Shown here: positions 47,036 through 55,777 of the stretch, one piece after another
Layout: the number at the start of each line of letters is the position of its first letter
How positions within the stretch are numbered: the first letter of the stretch is position 1
Source: Flavobacteriaceae bacterium
GTDB lineage: Bacteria > Bacteroidota > Bacteroidia > Flavobacteriales > Flavobacteriaceae
NCBI GenBank assembly: GCA_029243245.1
Contig: JAQWSK010000010.1
Coordinates: forward strand, 62,001-126,000
Reading direction: 5' to 3'
Length of the DNA: 64,000 nucleotides
Notes under the pieces: generated by a model
Databases searched by the model: none
Told to the model about the DNA's origin: nothing
Seen by the model: only the letters and a program-made list of their open reading frames with translations
Translations under genes and position numbers: made by a program

Positions 47036-48268
47036 CTATTCTTCAAACTCTTCTTTTAAAATTTTAGTTACTTCTTTAATTGTTTCCTCTTCTAAATCAG
47101 TTCTTTTTAATAAATCTTCTTGAGATAACTCAAGGATACTTTTAGCTGTATCAAGGCCTACTTTTTTAAATTCTTCAATTACCCAATCTTCTATTTCATC
47201 ACTAAATTCTTTTAATTCAACGTCTTCTTCCATACCTTCCCTGAACACGTCAATTTCATATCCTGTCAATTTACCAGCTAATCGAATATTATATCCGCCT
47301 TTCCCAATAGCCTTAGACACCTCTTCAGGGTTTAAAAACACTTGGACTCGTTTAGAGTCATCATCAATTTTTAATGAATTAACCTTAGCTGGACTTAAGG
47401 AACGTGTAATAAAAAGCTGGAGATTATTAGTGTAATTAATAACGTCTATATTTTCATTACCAAGTTCTCTAACAATCCCATGAATTCTAGAGCCCTTCAT
47501 TCCAACACATGCACCTACTGGATCTATTCTGTCATCATATGAATCTACAGCTACTTTAGCTTTTTCACCAGGGATTCTCACAGCTTTTTTAATAGTAATT
47601 AATCCATCAAAAACTTCAGGAATTTCTTGTTCAAATAATTTTTCTAGAAACATTGGAGATGTCCTAGATAGAATTATTCTTGGTTTATTTCCCCTAAGCT
47701 CAACACTATCAATTACTCCTCTTATATTATCTCCTTTTCTGAAAAAATCATTTGGAATTTGGCGGTCCTTTGGAAGAATAATTTCATTTCCATCATCATC
47801 TAAAAGAATAACTTCACGGCTTCTAATGTGGTGAACTTCTGCAGTATATAAATCTCCTACTCTATCTTTAAATTGATTGAAAACATTTGTACTGTCATGC
47901 TCAAAAATTTTGGAAATTAAATTTTGACGTAAAGTTTGAATTGTTCTTCGGCCTAAATCAATAAGCTTAACTTCTTCTGAAACATCTTCTCCAATTTCAA
48001 AATCAGTCTCAATTTTTTGAGCCTCCGAAAGTTCTATTTCTTGATTTGGATCTTCAACTTCTCCATTATTAACAACAATTCTATTTCTCCATATTTCTAA
48101 ATCTCCTTTATCAGGATTAATAATTATATCAAAATTTTCATCTGAACCGTATTTTCTTTTCAATGTGTTTCGAAAGACTTCTTCCAGAATAACCATAAGA
48201 GTTACTCTGTCGATTAACTTCTCATCTTTAAAATCTGAAAACGAGTCTATTAATGCTAAATTTTCCAT
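47036..48268 (-). CDS. nusA: Transcription termination/antitermination factor NusA
   Basis: 410 residues. N-terminal RNA-polymerase-binding domain (DEKLIDRVTLMVILEEVFRN), S1 domain near residues 130-200 (VGDLYTAEVHHIRSREVILL), KH1 (CVGMKGSRIHGIVRELGNEN) and KH2 (EVSKAIGKGGYNIRLAGKLT). A short acidic C-terminal helix domain replaces the two AR repeats of E. coli NusA, which is usual in Bacteroidota and explains the shorter length. It acts on pausing, termination and antitermination, which matters because its own operon leader holds a terminator-like hairpin. It follows rimP by 10 bp. Confidence 0.97.
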   Translation of the reverse strand: MENLALIDSFSDFKDEKLIDRVTLMVILEEVFRNTLKRKYGSDENFDIIINPDKGDLEIWRNRIVVNNGEVEDPNQEIELSEAQKIETDFEIGEDVSEEVKLIDLGRRTIQTLRQNLISKIFEHDSTNVFNQFKDRVGDLYTAEVHHIRSREVILLDDDGNEIILPKDRQIPNDFFRKGDNIRGVIDSVELRGNKPRIILSRTSPMFLEKLFEQEIPEVFDGLITIKKAVRIPGEKAKVAVDSYDDRIDPVGACVGMKGSRIHGIVRELGNENIDVINYTNNLQLFITRSLSPAKVNSLKIDDDSKRVQVFLNPEEVSKAIGKGGYNIRLAGKLTGYEIDVFREGMEEDVELKEFSDEIEDWVIEEFKKVGLDTAKSILELSQEDLLKRTDLEEETIKEVTKILKEEFEE

Positions 48269-48278
48269 TATGTTTATT

Positions 48279-48746
48279 TTAAAATTTTAAAATCACTTTT
48301 GATTGAGCTATTTCTGAAAAACTCAAACTTTTATTTTTTATTACTATTTCTTTTCCTTTTCCAATTTTTTTTAGTTGTCGCTCCTTCCATTCAATCAAAA
48401 TTTCATTTTCATTTACAGAAGTTAAAATACCTTCATGGTTTTTTCCTGTCATATCCTTTACAAATAATTTTCTACCAATATTTTTCAAATACTGTCTTGC
48501 CTTAATTAAAGGCTCTTCAGCACCGACAGAAGCTACTTCAATTCCAAAATCTAATGTTTCTCTGTCTAAATTATGCTCTATCGCCCTACTAACTTTAATG
48601 CAGTCTTTTAGCGAGACTGAATTATCACCATCCAAAACTATTTTAATTTTATTATCACTACTAATCACAAAATCAATTAAAAACAACTCTGGATTTTCTT
48701 CCAAAGATTTTTTTAATAAATTTTCAACATGTTTTCTAAAGTTCAT
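48279..48746 (-). CDS. rimP: Ribosome maturation factor RimP
   Basis: 155 residues, two-domain RimP: the N-terminal alpha/beta part (ENPELFLIDFVISSDNKIKI, then KVSRAIEHNLD) and a C-terminal Sm-like barrel (FVKDMTGKNHEGILTSVNEN). RimP helps late assembly of the 30S subunit. First gene of the conserved rimP-nusA-infB operon. Its ATG stands only 2 nt after the T-run of a terminator-like hairpin, so no normal ribosome-binding site is available; AT-rich upstream sequence is usual in Flavobacteriia. Confidence 0.95.
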   Translation of the reverse strand: MNFRKHVENLLKKSLEENPELFLIDFVISSDNKIKIVLDGDNSVSLKDCIKVSRAIEHNLDRETLDFGIEVASVGAEEPLIKARQYLKNIGRKLFVKDMTGKNHEGILTSVNENEILIEWKERQLKKIGKGKEIVIKNKSLSFSEIAQSKVILKF

Positions 48747-48748
48747 TT

Positions 48749-48778
48749 AAAAAAAAAGGGGACCCTAAGGTCGCCTTT
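48749..48778 (-). terminator. Terminator-like hairpin in the rimP leader
   Basis: On the minus strand the arms AAAGGCGACC and GGTCCCCTTT pair with one mismatch around a TTAG loop and run into nine T. The T-run ends 2 nt before the rimP ATG and 23 bp downstream of the -7 box at 48801-48808. It may end transcripts from tRNA-Gln, or act as an attenuator for rimP-nusA-infB. Confidence 0.8.
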
Positions 48779-48800
48779 CAGAAAATTCCGTTTTGCATGG

Positions 48801-48830
48801 CAAATATAGGTTTTTTTAATAAAAACACAA
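48801..48830 (-). promoter_or_regulatory. Promoter of rimP-nusA-infB
   Basis: Minus strand TTG (48828-48830), 19-bp spacer, TATATTTG (48801-48808): an exact match to the Bacteroidota consensus TTG-N19-TAnnTTTG. The predicted start of transcription is near 48797, giving a leader of about 50 nt that contains the terminator-like hairpin. Confidence 0.75.
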
Positions 48831-48859
48831 TCCCGTTAAATAGTATTCTCTCCCTATGA

Positions 48860-48943
48860 TTATAATCTCTCTTTAATTTCAATTACAAGTCCCATCAATA
48901 AACATATAATTAGGCTTCCAATTACAATACCACCTACACCCAT
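48860..48943 (-). CDS. Possible 27-residue membrane peptide downstream of tRNA-Gln
   Basis: An ATG-to-TAA frame of 27 codons encodes a Gly-rich start (MGVGGIVIG), a hydrophobic run (SLIICLLMGLVI) and a charged end (EIKERL), as in single-span small membrane proteins. It begins 21 nt after the tRNA-Gln 3' end and could use the tRNA promoter. No strong ribosome-binding site is seen (TTATTAAAT before ATG). Evidence is limited to composition and position; it may be chance in a 446-bp region otherwise holding only the tRNA and the rimP control elements. Confidence 0.35.
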   Translation of the reverse strand: MGVGGIVIGSLIICLLMGLVIEIKERL

Positions 48944-48964
48944 ATTTAATAATTATTTATTTAG

Positions 48965-49037
48965 TTGGCCTACTAGGGCTCGAACCTAGACTCTTCTGGA
49001 CCAAAACCAGACGTGTTACCAGTTACACCATAGGCCA
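48965..49037 (-). tRNA. tRNA-Gln (anticodon TTG)
   Basis: The minus strand folds as a cloverleaf: acceptor TGGCCTA / TAGGCCA, D arm with GTAACTGGTAAC, anticodon stem TCTGG / CCAGA with loop TTTTGGT (anticodon TTG), and T arm CTAGG-TTCGAGC-CCTAG. The 3' CCA is not encoded. The whole is 73 nt including discriminator A. Confidence 0.95.
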
Positions 49038-49047
49038 TTTTGATTTG

Positions 49048-49077
49048 CAAATTTAACCCAAACATTCCATCTTGCAA
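49048..49077 (-). promoter_or_regulatory. Promoter of tRNA-Gln
   Basis: Minus strand TTG (49075-49077), 19-bp spacer, TAAATTTG (49048-49055), an exact consensus match ending 10 bp before the tRNA 5' end. Confidence 0.75.
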
Positions 49078-49192
49078 ATAAATCTTCTGATTTATGATTT
49101 TTTTCGATTTTTAACTTTCATCAACACTTATATTTTTTATTATTATAGTATTTATTATTAATCCGTATTTTCGTGAACCAAGAAATCAATTA

Positions 49193-52100
49193 ATGGAAAA
49201 TAACTCTTTTGCTTTTTGGAATAAAATTTTTGGGTTACTCGTTTTTTTAATTGCACTTATAACATACAGTCTTACTGTTGAACCTACTGCAAGTTTCTGG
49301 GATGCAGGTGAATATATTTCTACTGCCACGAAATTACAAATAGGACACCCCCCTGGAGCACCACTTTTTCAAATGATCGGAGCTTTCTTTGCATTATTTG
49401 CTTCAAATACTGAAAAAATTGCTTTGATGGTAAATTTGATGTCAGTATTCTCTAGCGCTTTTACAATTTTATTTTTGTTTTTTACAATTACCCTGTTGTT
49501 TGATAAGCTATATAAGTTTAACTCCTATGAAAGTTTAATTGATAAGTTTACTTTTTTTGGAAGTGCTGCAATTGGATCTCTTGCGCTTTGTTTTTCTGAT
49601 AGTTTTTGGTTTAATGCTGTAGAGGCTGAAGTGTATGCTATGGCTACTCTAATTTTATCAATTTTATTTTATTTAGCATTGAAGTGGGAAAAAGAAATGA
49701 ATACACCAAGAGGAGATCGATGGCTACTTCTAATTGCTTTTATAATAGGACTTTCTTTCGGTGTTCATTTTATGGGACTTCTAACTATTCCAGCAATTAG
49801 CATGCTTTATTATTTTAAAAATTATAAAGCTGTTACTTTAAAGGGTTTTATAACTGCAAATGTAATTTCAATAACTATACTTCTTTTTATATTCAAACTT
49901 CTTCTACCTTTAACTCTCTCTTTCTTTGGAAATACAGAAGTTTACATTGTAAATGAAATTGGTCTTCCTTTTAATAGTGGGACAATTATAGCTGGACTTG
50001 TAATTATAAGTTTTTTCTATTTTTCTTTAAAATATACTAAAAGAAAAAAATGGGTCAATACTAACACTAGTTTACTTTGTATTCTGTTTATTTTATTAGG
50101 CTTTTCATCATGGGTAATGATTCCAATTCGAGCAAATGCCAATACAGTTATAAATGAAAATTCTCCATCAGATGCAAGATTACTTCTAGCATATTACAAC
50201 CTAGAACAATATCCAGAGACTAAGTTATTCTATGGTCCTTTTTTTTCTGACATGTATGTAGGTCAAGATGATGAAAAGCCATACAAAGATGATAAACCTA
50301 AATATGAACGTGATGAAAAGACTGGAAAATACATTATTGTTAATAATTGGGAAAATGCAAGAATAAATTCCAATTCAAAACAAAGCGGACTTTTGCCTCG
50401 ACTATGGAGTCCTGAACACGCTGGTAATTATATGAATTTCACAAAGCCTCTCGATTTTGAGATTGACAGACAATATAATTCAAACGAAGCGCTAATTAGA
50501 AAAGTAAATGAGTTTAAATATGATGCTGAAGAAGGTAAACTTTCCGGTGAAGATTATCATGATTTTTTTAAAAAATTTGGCCGCTATTTAATAATTGAAA
50601 AACCTTCTTTTTTAAGTAACCTGCAATTTCTTTTTGAATATCAAATTGGTTATATGTACTGGCGTTATCTTATGTGGAATTTCACAGGGAGACAAAATGA
50701 TGTGCCAGGGACATACACCCCTCTTAACGGAAATTGGATTAGCGGAATTCCTTTTATTGATTCTATAAGACTTGGAAATCAAGATGAATTAAATAGTGAT
50801 GCTCTTAATAATAAAGCGAGAAATACATATTTCTTTTTTCCTTTCATCTTAGGATGCATCGGCTTATTCTATTTATACAGATCAGATCCAAAAAGATTTT
50901 GGGTTCTATTATTATTTTTTCTTTTTACAGGATTAGCTTTGAAAATATATTTAAATGAACGTCCTTTCGAGCCAAGAGAAAGAGACTATGCTTTAGTTGG
51001 ATCATTTTATGTATTTTCAATTTGGATCGGAATAGGTGCTTTATCATTAATAAATAATCTTAAAGCTTATAAAGGATCAAGATTTCTGAAACCTTTAATC
51101 ACACTTTTATGTTTCATTTGTGTTCCATTTCTAATGGCATACCAGAACTGGGATGATCATGATAGATCAAATAGGTATACAGCTCAATCAATAGCAAAAT
51201 CTTACCTTTCATCTATTAAAGAAGATGTAGGGGCTATTATATTTACTATAGGAGATAATGATACTTTTGCTCTTTGGTATGCTCAAGAAGTTGAAGGTTA
51301 CAGAACTGATGTTCGAACTATTAATACAAGTCTTTTGGCTACTGATTGGTACATAGACCAAACCAAAAGAAAAACTTATAAAAGTGATCCTATAAAATCT
51401 CAACTAAAACATAAACTCTATGCGTATGGAGTTAGAGATTACATAAAATATGAGTCTCTAACAGATTCATTAAGATGGGATATAAAAGATTTTATTAATT
51501 GGGTCGCTAGTGATGATGATAGAACAAAATTTAAAAATTTAATTGCTCAATCTGGAGGAAATCCAAGTGATTATCCAAAAAATACCCAAGAGATGGTTTT
51601 TTATCCAACAAATAAAATACGCGTTAAAGTAAATAAAAAAAATGCCTTACAAAGTGGAATTGTTTCAATAAAAGACTCAGAGAAAATTGTTTCATATATT
51701 GACATTGATCTTCCAAAGACAGGTATTACCAAAAATCAATTATTAATGTTAGATATTTTGGCTAATAATGATTGGAAAAGACCTATATATTTTACAGGTG
51801 GTAGTTATGATGAGTCTGAATATATCTGGATGAAAGAATATCTTCAATTAGATGGTTTAGTATATAAATTAGTTCCTATTAAAACCTCTTTAAGTCCTAA
51901 TAACCCCTATTTAATGGGACGAATTGATAGTAATTTAATGTATGATATAGTTAAACAATGGAGTTGGGGTAATTCAAATGATTCTGGAATTTATCATGAT
52001 CCAGAAACTAGAAAAAACAGTATTAGTTTTAGAAGCAATATGACTAGATTGGCTGAACAATTAATCAATGAAGGAGAAAAAGAAAAAGCTAAAGAAATAA

Positions 52101-52720
52101 TTGATCTTGCAATAGAAAAAATGCCATTAGACAAGTTTGGATATTATAGTCTTTTAGTTCCTTTCATTGATAATTATTATAAAATCTCAGAAATTAAATC
52201 TGCTCAAAAATTAACTGAAAAAGTTTCTGAAAAATATTCTGATAGATTAAATTACTTTTCTTCCTTAAGTGCTGATTTACAATATGGAATAGGTGAAGAA
52301 ATAATCACAGAAATTGAAAGGTATAGAACTCTAATTGAAGCCGTATTAGCTAATGAAGATTCAGAGATTTTAGAAGAAAAACTAGACGAGTTTATTTCTT
52401 CAACTCAAGCCTTTATTTTTCTTTATGGTGAATACGATTATTACACTACTTTATATGATATAGTAGACGGATACTATATAAGTAAAGCAAATTATAAAGC
52501 TCAAAAAATAGCCTTAAAAATATTGAGTGTATATAAAAAACGATTAAACGTTTTCATTAATCTTTCAGATGAAAATAAATTTAAATATTCTGATCAAATT
52601 AAAAATGAAATATTAGATTTTCGCTATTTTATTGAAATGATATTATTAAATGATAAAAGTGAATTTTCTGAAAATATAGAAATAGAATACAACTCAATTG
52701 TTAATGAGTTCAAAAAATAA
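49193..52720 (+). CDS. DUF2723 / glycosyltransferase family 117 multi-pass membrane protein
   Basis: 1,175 residues. The N-terminal DUF2723 domain starts with YSLTVEPTASFWDAGEYIST and HPPGAPLFQMIGAFFAL, the conserved block of Bacteroidota GT117 proteins, where the acidic residues near WDAGE resemble the catalytic loop of protein O-mannosyltransferases. About a dozen hydrophobic segments reach residue 660. The remaining 500 residues are soluble (GDNDTFALWYAQEVEGYRTD, NNDWKRPIYFTGGSYDESEY) and end with helical, TPR-like stretches (NEGEKEKAKEIIDLAIEKMP). A role in glycosylation of exported proteins is inferred from the family; no enzyme assay is known to me. It converges with the thioredoxin-fold gene, with 2 bp between stops. 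Confidence 0.88.
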   Translation: MENNSFAFWNKIFGLLVFLIALITYSLTVEPTASFWDAGEYISTATKLQIGHPPGAPLFQMIGAFFALFASNTEKIALMVNLMSVFSSAFTILFLFFTITLLFDKLYKFNSYESLIDKFTFFGSAAIGSLALCFSDSFWFNAVEAEVYAMATLILSILFYLALKWEKEMNTPRGDRWLLLIAFIIGLSFGVHFMGLLTIPAISMLYYFKNYKAVTLKGFITANVISITILLFIFKLLLPLTLSFFGNTEVYIVNEIGLPFNSGTIIAGLVIISFFYFSLKYTKRKKWVNTNTSLLCILFILLGFSSWVMIPIRANANTVINENSPSDARLLLAYYNLEQYPETKLFYGPFFSDMYVGQDDEKPYKDDKPKYERDEKTGKYIIVNNWENARINSNSKQSGLLPRLWSPEHAGNYMNFTKPLDFEIDRQYNSNEALIRKVNEFKYDAEEGKLSGEDYHDFFKKFGRYLIIEKPSFLSNLQFLFEYQIGYMYWRYLMWNFTGRQNDVPGTYTPLNGNWISGIPFIDSIRLGNQDELNSDALNNKARNTYFFFPFILGCIGLFYLYRSDPKRFWVLLLFFLFTGLALKIYLNERPFEPRERDYALVGSFYVFSIWIGIGALSLINNLKAYKGSRFLKPLITLLCFICVPFLMAYQNWDDHDRSNRYTAQSIAKSYLSSIKEDVGAIIFTIGDNDTFALWYAQEVEGYRTDVRTINTSLLATDWYIDQTKRKTYKSDPIKSQLKHKLYAYGVRDYIKYESLTDSLRWDIKDFINWVASDDDRTKFKNLIAQSGGNPSDYPKNTQEMVFYPTNKIRVKVNKKNALQSGIVSIKDSEKIVSYIDIDLPKTGITKNQLLMLDILANNDWKRPIYFTGGSYDESEYIWMKEYLQLDGLVYKLVPIKTSLSPNNPYLMGRIDSNLMYDIVKQWSWGNSNDSGIYHDPETRKNSISFRSNMTRLAEQLINEGEKEKAKEIIDLAIEKMPLDKFGYYSLLVPFIDNYYKISEIKSAQKLTEKVSEKYSDRLNYFSSLSADLQYGIGEEIITEIERYRTLIEAVLANEDSEILEEKLDEFISSTQAFIFLYGEYDYYTTLYDIVDGYYISKANYKAQKIALKILSVYKKRLNVFINLSDENKFKYSDQIKNEILDFRYFIEMILLNDKSEFSENIEIEYNSIVNEFKK

Positions 52721-52722
52721 AA

Positions 52723-53022
52723 TTATTCTACGTGATCTTTAATTAATCCTATTAGAGTATTCGCATCTTGTTCTCCACTTTGTCTCCAAAGCATCTCTCC
52801 TTCTTTATAAATCATCAAAGTAGGCAAGACCTTAACTCTTAGAGCTTGAGCTAGTTTTTCATTTTTATCAGCATTAATTTTAATTACTTTAGCTCTATCT
52901 CCCATTGCAGCAGCGACATCTTTTAAAGTTGGGTGCATAGCAGAGGACAATGTGTCAAACTCATTGTAAAACACCAATAGTAAAGGATGGTTATCATCTA
53001 TTAATTGGCCAAATTTAGACAT
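52723..53022 (-). CDS. Thioredoxin-fold protein lacking active-site cysteines
   Basis: 99 residues with a thioredoxin fold pattern: strand LLLVFYNEF, helix, strand KVIKINADKNEKLAQALRVK, the cis-Pro loop VLPTLMIYKEGE, and a C-terminal helix. Where thioredoxins have WCGPC this protein reads NEFDTLSSAMHP, and no Cys occurs anywhere, so it cannot do thiol-disulfide exchange. Similar cysteine-free proteins are found in other Flavobacteriaceae as far as I recall, so this looks like a settled variant rather than a decayed gene. A scaffold or chaperone role is a guess. It has its own promoter (53049-53078). Confidence 0.85.
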   Translation of the reverse strand: MSKFGQLIDDNHPLLLVFYNEFDTLSSAMHPTLKDVAAAMGDRAKVIKINADKNEKLAQALRVKVLPTLMIYKEGEMLWRQSGEQDANTLIGLIKDHVE

Positions 53023-53048
53023 CTTAGATATAATTTAAGACTTTAGGG

Positions 53049-53078
53049 CAAAAGTAGTTTTTTTTCCTTAAACATCAA
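53049..53078 (-). promoter_or_regulatory. Promoter of the thioredoxin-fold gene
   Basis: Minus strand TTG (53076-53078), 19-bp spacer, TACTTTTG (53049-53056): exact consensus. The -33 part lies inside the last codons of the metallophosphoesterase gene. Confidence 0.7.
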
Positions 53079-54303
53079 TATTCCTTTTTTTTAGAGTAAT
53101 AACAGTTATTTCAGGCCACATTCCTACTCTTCCCGGATATGCAAGATATCCAAATCCCCTATTGACGTATAAATATTGTTTGGATTTTTCGTAAAGTCCT
53201 GCAAATTCTGGATAACGCCATTTTATTGGACTCCATTTTATCCATCCAGGAATATCTATTCCAAATTGCATTCCATGAGTATGACCGCTTAGGGTTAATT
53301 GAAAAGAATTATTGTGAGGAACAACTTCCGCGCTCCAATGGGAAGGGTCATGACTTAATAAAATTTTGAATTCATTAGCAGACACGCCATTAATAGCTTT
53401 ATTCAAATCACCAGCTTTTTTAAAACCTCCTGCTCCCCAGTTTTCAACTCCAATTACAGCTAGCCTTTCACCATTTTTTATTATGTGATCATTTTCATTA
53501 AGCAATAATTTGAAACCCATTTCTTTTTGAATTTTTTTTAGGTCTTCAAAATTTTTATTTTTCTCAGTCTTATTTGGCCAATCCATATAGTCTCCATAAT
53601 CGTGATTGCCTAGGATTGAGTATACTCCATGGTCTGCTTTAAGTGTAGAAAACAAATACTTCCAGTGATCTAATTCTTTAGAAATATTATTTACTATGTC
53701 CCCTGTAAACATTATAACATCAGAATTTTGTTTATTAATTAAATCTATTCCATACTTGACTCTTTCATGATTATCAAAGCTGCCACAGTGAATATCAGAA
53801 ATATGAGTGATTTTAAAATCATCAAATGAATTAGGAAGGTCATCAAAAATTAATTCATAACTCAAAACTTTATAGTTATATTTTCCTCTATACATTCCAT
53901 AGATTAATGCTCCAAATGGTATAGAAGCAATTAGTAATGTTGTTTGAGATAAAAATTTCCTTCTTTGTGGAAAAAATTCTTGTCCTTGGGTACCGTGACT
54001 AAAAAAAGAATATAGTGCTTGTGGAAACCTTATAATATCTTCAAAAAATAATCCAATAATAGCAATAGATTGAAAAATGAATAATGAAATAAAAAATCCA
54101 AAGGAATAACTAATGGCATGTGTAAAACCTGTAGACCTATCATAATTGATTATTTGAAATATAAAATTTCCAATAATCAAGAAGGATATCATTCCATATA
54201 AAAACCACAAATATTTATTTTGAGAAGCTGTTTTAATACATTGAAATGAATACCACTGAGATAAACCAATTACTAGAATAAAAAAAAGCCATCTATAAAA
54301 CAT
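53068..54303 (-). CDS. Membrane-anchored metallophosphoesterase
   Basis: 411 residues. The first 130 residues hold about four hydrophobic segments (WLFFILVIGLSQWYSF, YGMISFLIIGNFIFQI, FGFFISLFIFQSIAIIGLFF, and TLLIASIPFGALIYGMY). The phosphoesterase domain follows with all metal motifs: THISDIHCGSFD, MFTGDIVNN, GNHDYGDY, LLSHDPSHW and LSGHTHGMQFG. The family includes YkuE/YaeI-like enzymes that cleave UDP-diacylglucosamine or other phosphoesters at the membrane; the true substrate cannot be told. It lies 19 bp downstream of dgt. Confidence 0.9.
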   Translation of the reverse strand: MFYRWLFFILVIGLSQWYSFQCIKTASQNKYLWFLYGMISFLIIGNFIFQIINYDRSTGFTHAISYSFGFFISLFIFQSIAIIGLFFEDIIRFPQALYSFFSHGTQGQEFFPQRRKFLSQTTLLIASIPFGALIYGMYRGKYNYKVLSYELIFDDLPNSFDDFKITHISDIHCGSFDNHERVKYGIDLINKQNSDVIMFTGDIVNNISKELDHWKYLFSTLKADHGVYSILGNHDYGDYMDWPNKTEKNKNFEDLKKIQKEMGFKLLLNENDHIIKNGERLAVIGVENWGAGGFKKAGDLNKAINGVSANEFKILLSHDPSHWSAEVVPHNNSFQLTLSGHTHGMQFGIDIPGWIKWSPIKWRYPEFAGLYEKSKQYLYVNRGFGYLAYPGRVGMWPEITVITLKKRNIDV

Positions 54304-54322
54304 ATTTGAAAGGCAAATTTAA

Positions 54323-55639
54323 TTAACTGATTTGTTGAGATAATTTATGAGCTTTGCCATCAGACAAACTAGCAATAAAACATGTTGAATTTAATAAAGT
54401 TTCATATAAGGTTTGTCCTACAATAGGAACTCCATGAGGCACTAATCTTAATATTAACTTATCATAACTACTCATTTGATTATTCAAACTATTTACCGCT
54501 GCTATTACAAAAGCTTTTAATAGAGAAGAGATAACTTTGTACCCAACCACTTCTTTATTTGTGACCTCTTCGGACTTGTATATTTTTTCAACGCTTAATC
54601 CAATAATATCTTCTATCTGAGCCTTATATTTACTCTTGTTCATTAGAGCATATAAAAAAGTTCCATTTAATATTTTAGATTCATTCTCATTAAAAATTCT
54701 AACAGCATCTTGAATAAGTGTATTAATAGAGAGGGCTCTTAAATAACTTAATCGTTGAGATCGATTTGTAAGACTATTGTATTTTTTCGTGTCAATTGTT
54801 TCTCTAACTAGGTTTATTAGGTACTCTAAAGCATAATCTTCAGAAATTAGACCAAGATTTATCCCGTCTTCAAAATCAATAATAGTATAACAAATATCAT
54901 CTGCAGCCTCAACTAAAAAAGCTAACGGATGCCTATGATACAATTTATTGTTATTAAGGCCCAGTTCCTCTGCTATTGATTCGAAAAATGATTCTTCCGA
55001 TTTAAAATAACCAAACTTATTATGAGCGACATGTCCTGAATTAATTTCAGGAAAACTCCCTTTTGGATATTTTGTATAAGCTCCAAGCGTTGCATAGCTA
55101 AGTCTTAAGCCTCCTGGTGTTCCTTCCATTGATTTTGAAGCTATTCTAAAACCATTTGCATTACCTTCGAAATGAATAAGATCATTTTTTTCCTGCTTAG
55201 AAAGTTTATCAATATACTTTTTGCCAAAACCATGCTCAAAAAAATAACCTATGGCTTTTTCACCACTATGACCAAAAGGAGGGTTTCCAATATCATGAGC
55301 CAAGGATGCGGCAGCTACAATCGCTCCAATATCATTTGGCTGATAACCAAAACCTGTATTTAATTTGGGGTATTTATCCAAAATATGTTTTCCTGCTAAT
55401 CTTCCAATACTTCTTCCAACAACTGAAACTTCCAAACTATGCGTTAATCTTGTATGTACAAAATCTGTTTTAGAAAAAGGAATCACCTGTGTTTTATCTT
55501 GGAGGCTTCTAAAGGATGATGAAAAAACTATTCTATCATAATCAACCTCAAAACCAAGACGAGTTTCATCTTGTTCGATCCTTAATCTTTTATGATTATC
55601 TCCATATCGTTTAAGTGATAATAATTGTTCCCAATTCAT
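54323..55639 (-). CDS. dgt: Deoxyguanosinetriphosphate triphosphohydrolase (dGTPase)
   Basis: 438 residues, HD-superfamily dNTP triphosphohydrolase. The family N-terminus DRIVFSSSFRSLQDKTQVIP is followed by HTRLTHSLEV (first metal His) and SLAHDIGNPPFGHSGE (HD pair). The later metal Asp lies in FLVEAADDICYTIIDFEDGI. The enzyme hydrolyses dGTP to deoxyguanosine and triphosphate, influencing dNTP pools. A -7 element (55644-55651) ends 4 nt from the ATG. The ribonucleotide reductase genes are 4 kb away but not in the same transcription unit. Confidence 0.95.
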   Translation of the reverse strand: MNWEQLLSLKRYGDNHKRLRIEQDETRLGFEVDYDRIVFSSSFRSLQDKTQVIPFSKTDFVHTRLTHSLEVSVVGRSIGRLAGKHILDKYPKLNTGFGYQPNDIGAIVAAASLAHDIGNPPFGHSGEKAIGYFFEHGFGKKYIDKLSKQEKNDLIHFEGNANGFRIASKSMEGTPGGLRLSYATLGAYTKYPKGSFPEINSGHVAHNKFGYFKSEESFFESIAEELGLNNNKLYHRHPLAFLVEAADDICYTIIDFEDGINLGLISEDYALEYLINLVRETIDTKKYNSLTNRSQRLSYLRALSINTLIQDAVRIFNENESKILNGTFLYALMNKSKYKAQIEDIIGLSVEKIYKSEEVTNKEVVGYKVISSLLKAFVIAAVNSLNNQMSSYDKLILRLVPHGVPIVGQTLYETLLNSTCFIASLSDGKAHKLSQQIS

Positions 55640-55643
55640 GTTT

Positions 55644-55651
55644 CAAAGCTA
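55644..55651 (-). promoter_or_regulatory. Candidate promoter -7 element for dgt
   Basis: Minus strand TAGCTTTG matches TAnnTTTG and ends 4 nt before the dgt ATG, so the transcript would have essentially no leader. No TTG at the -33 spacing. Confidence 0.45.
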
Positions 55652-55777
55652 ACATAATACTAAAACCTTTAAGGGGTTTTAATTTAATTTTTTGATACCA
55701 TAAACATCAAAAAAGTTAACATTAAGGAAACATTCGTAAAATAATTAATTCTAAACTTTGTAGGAAAATCAGATAAA

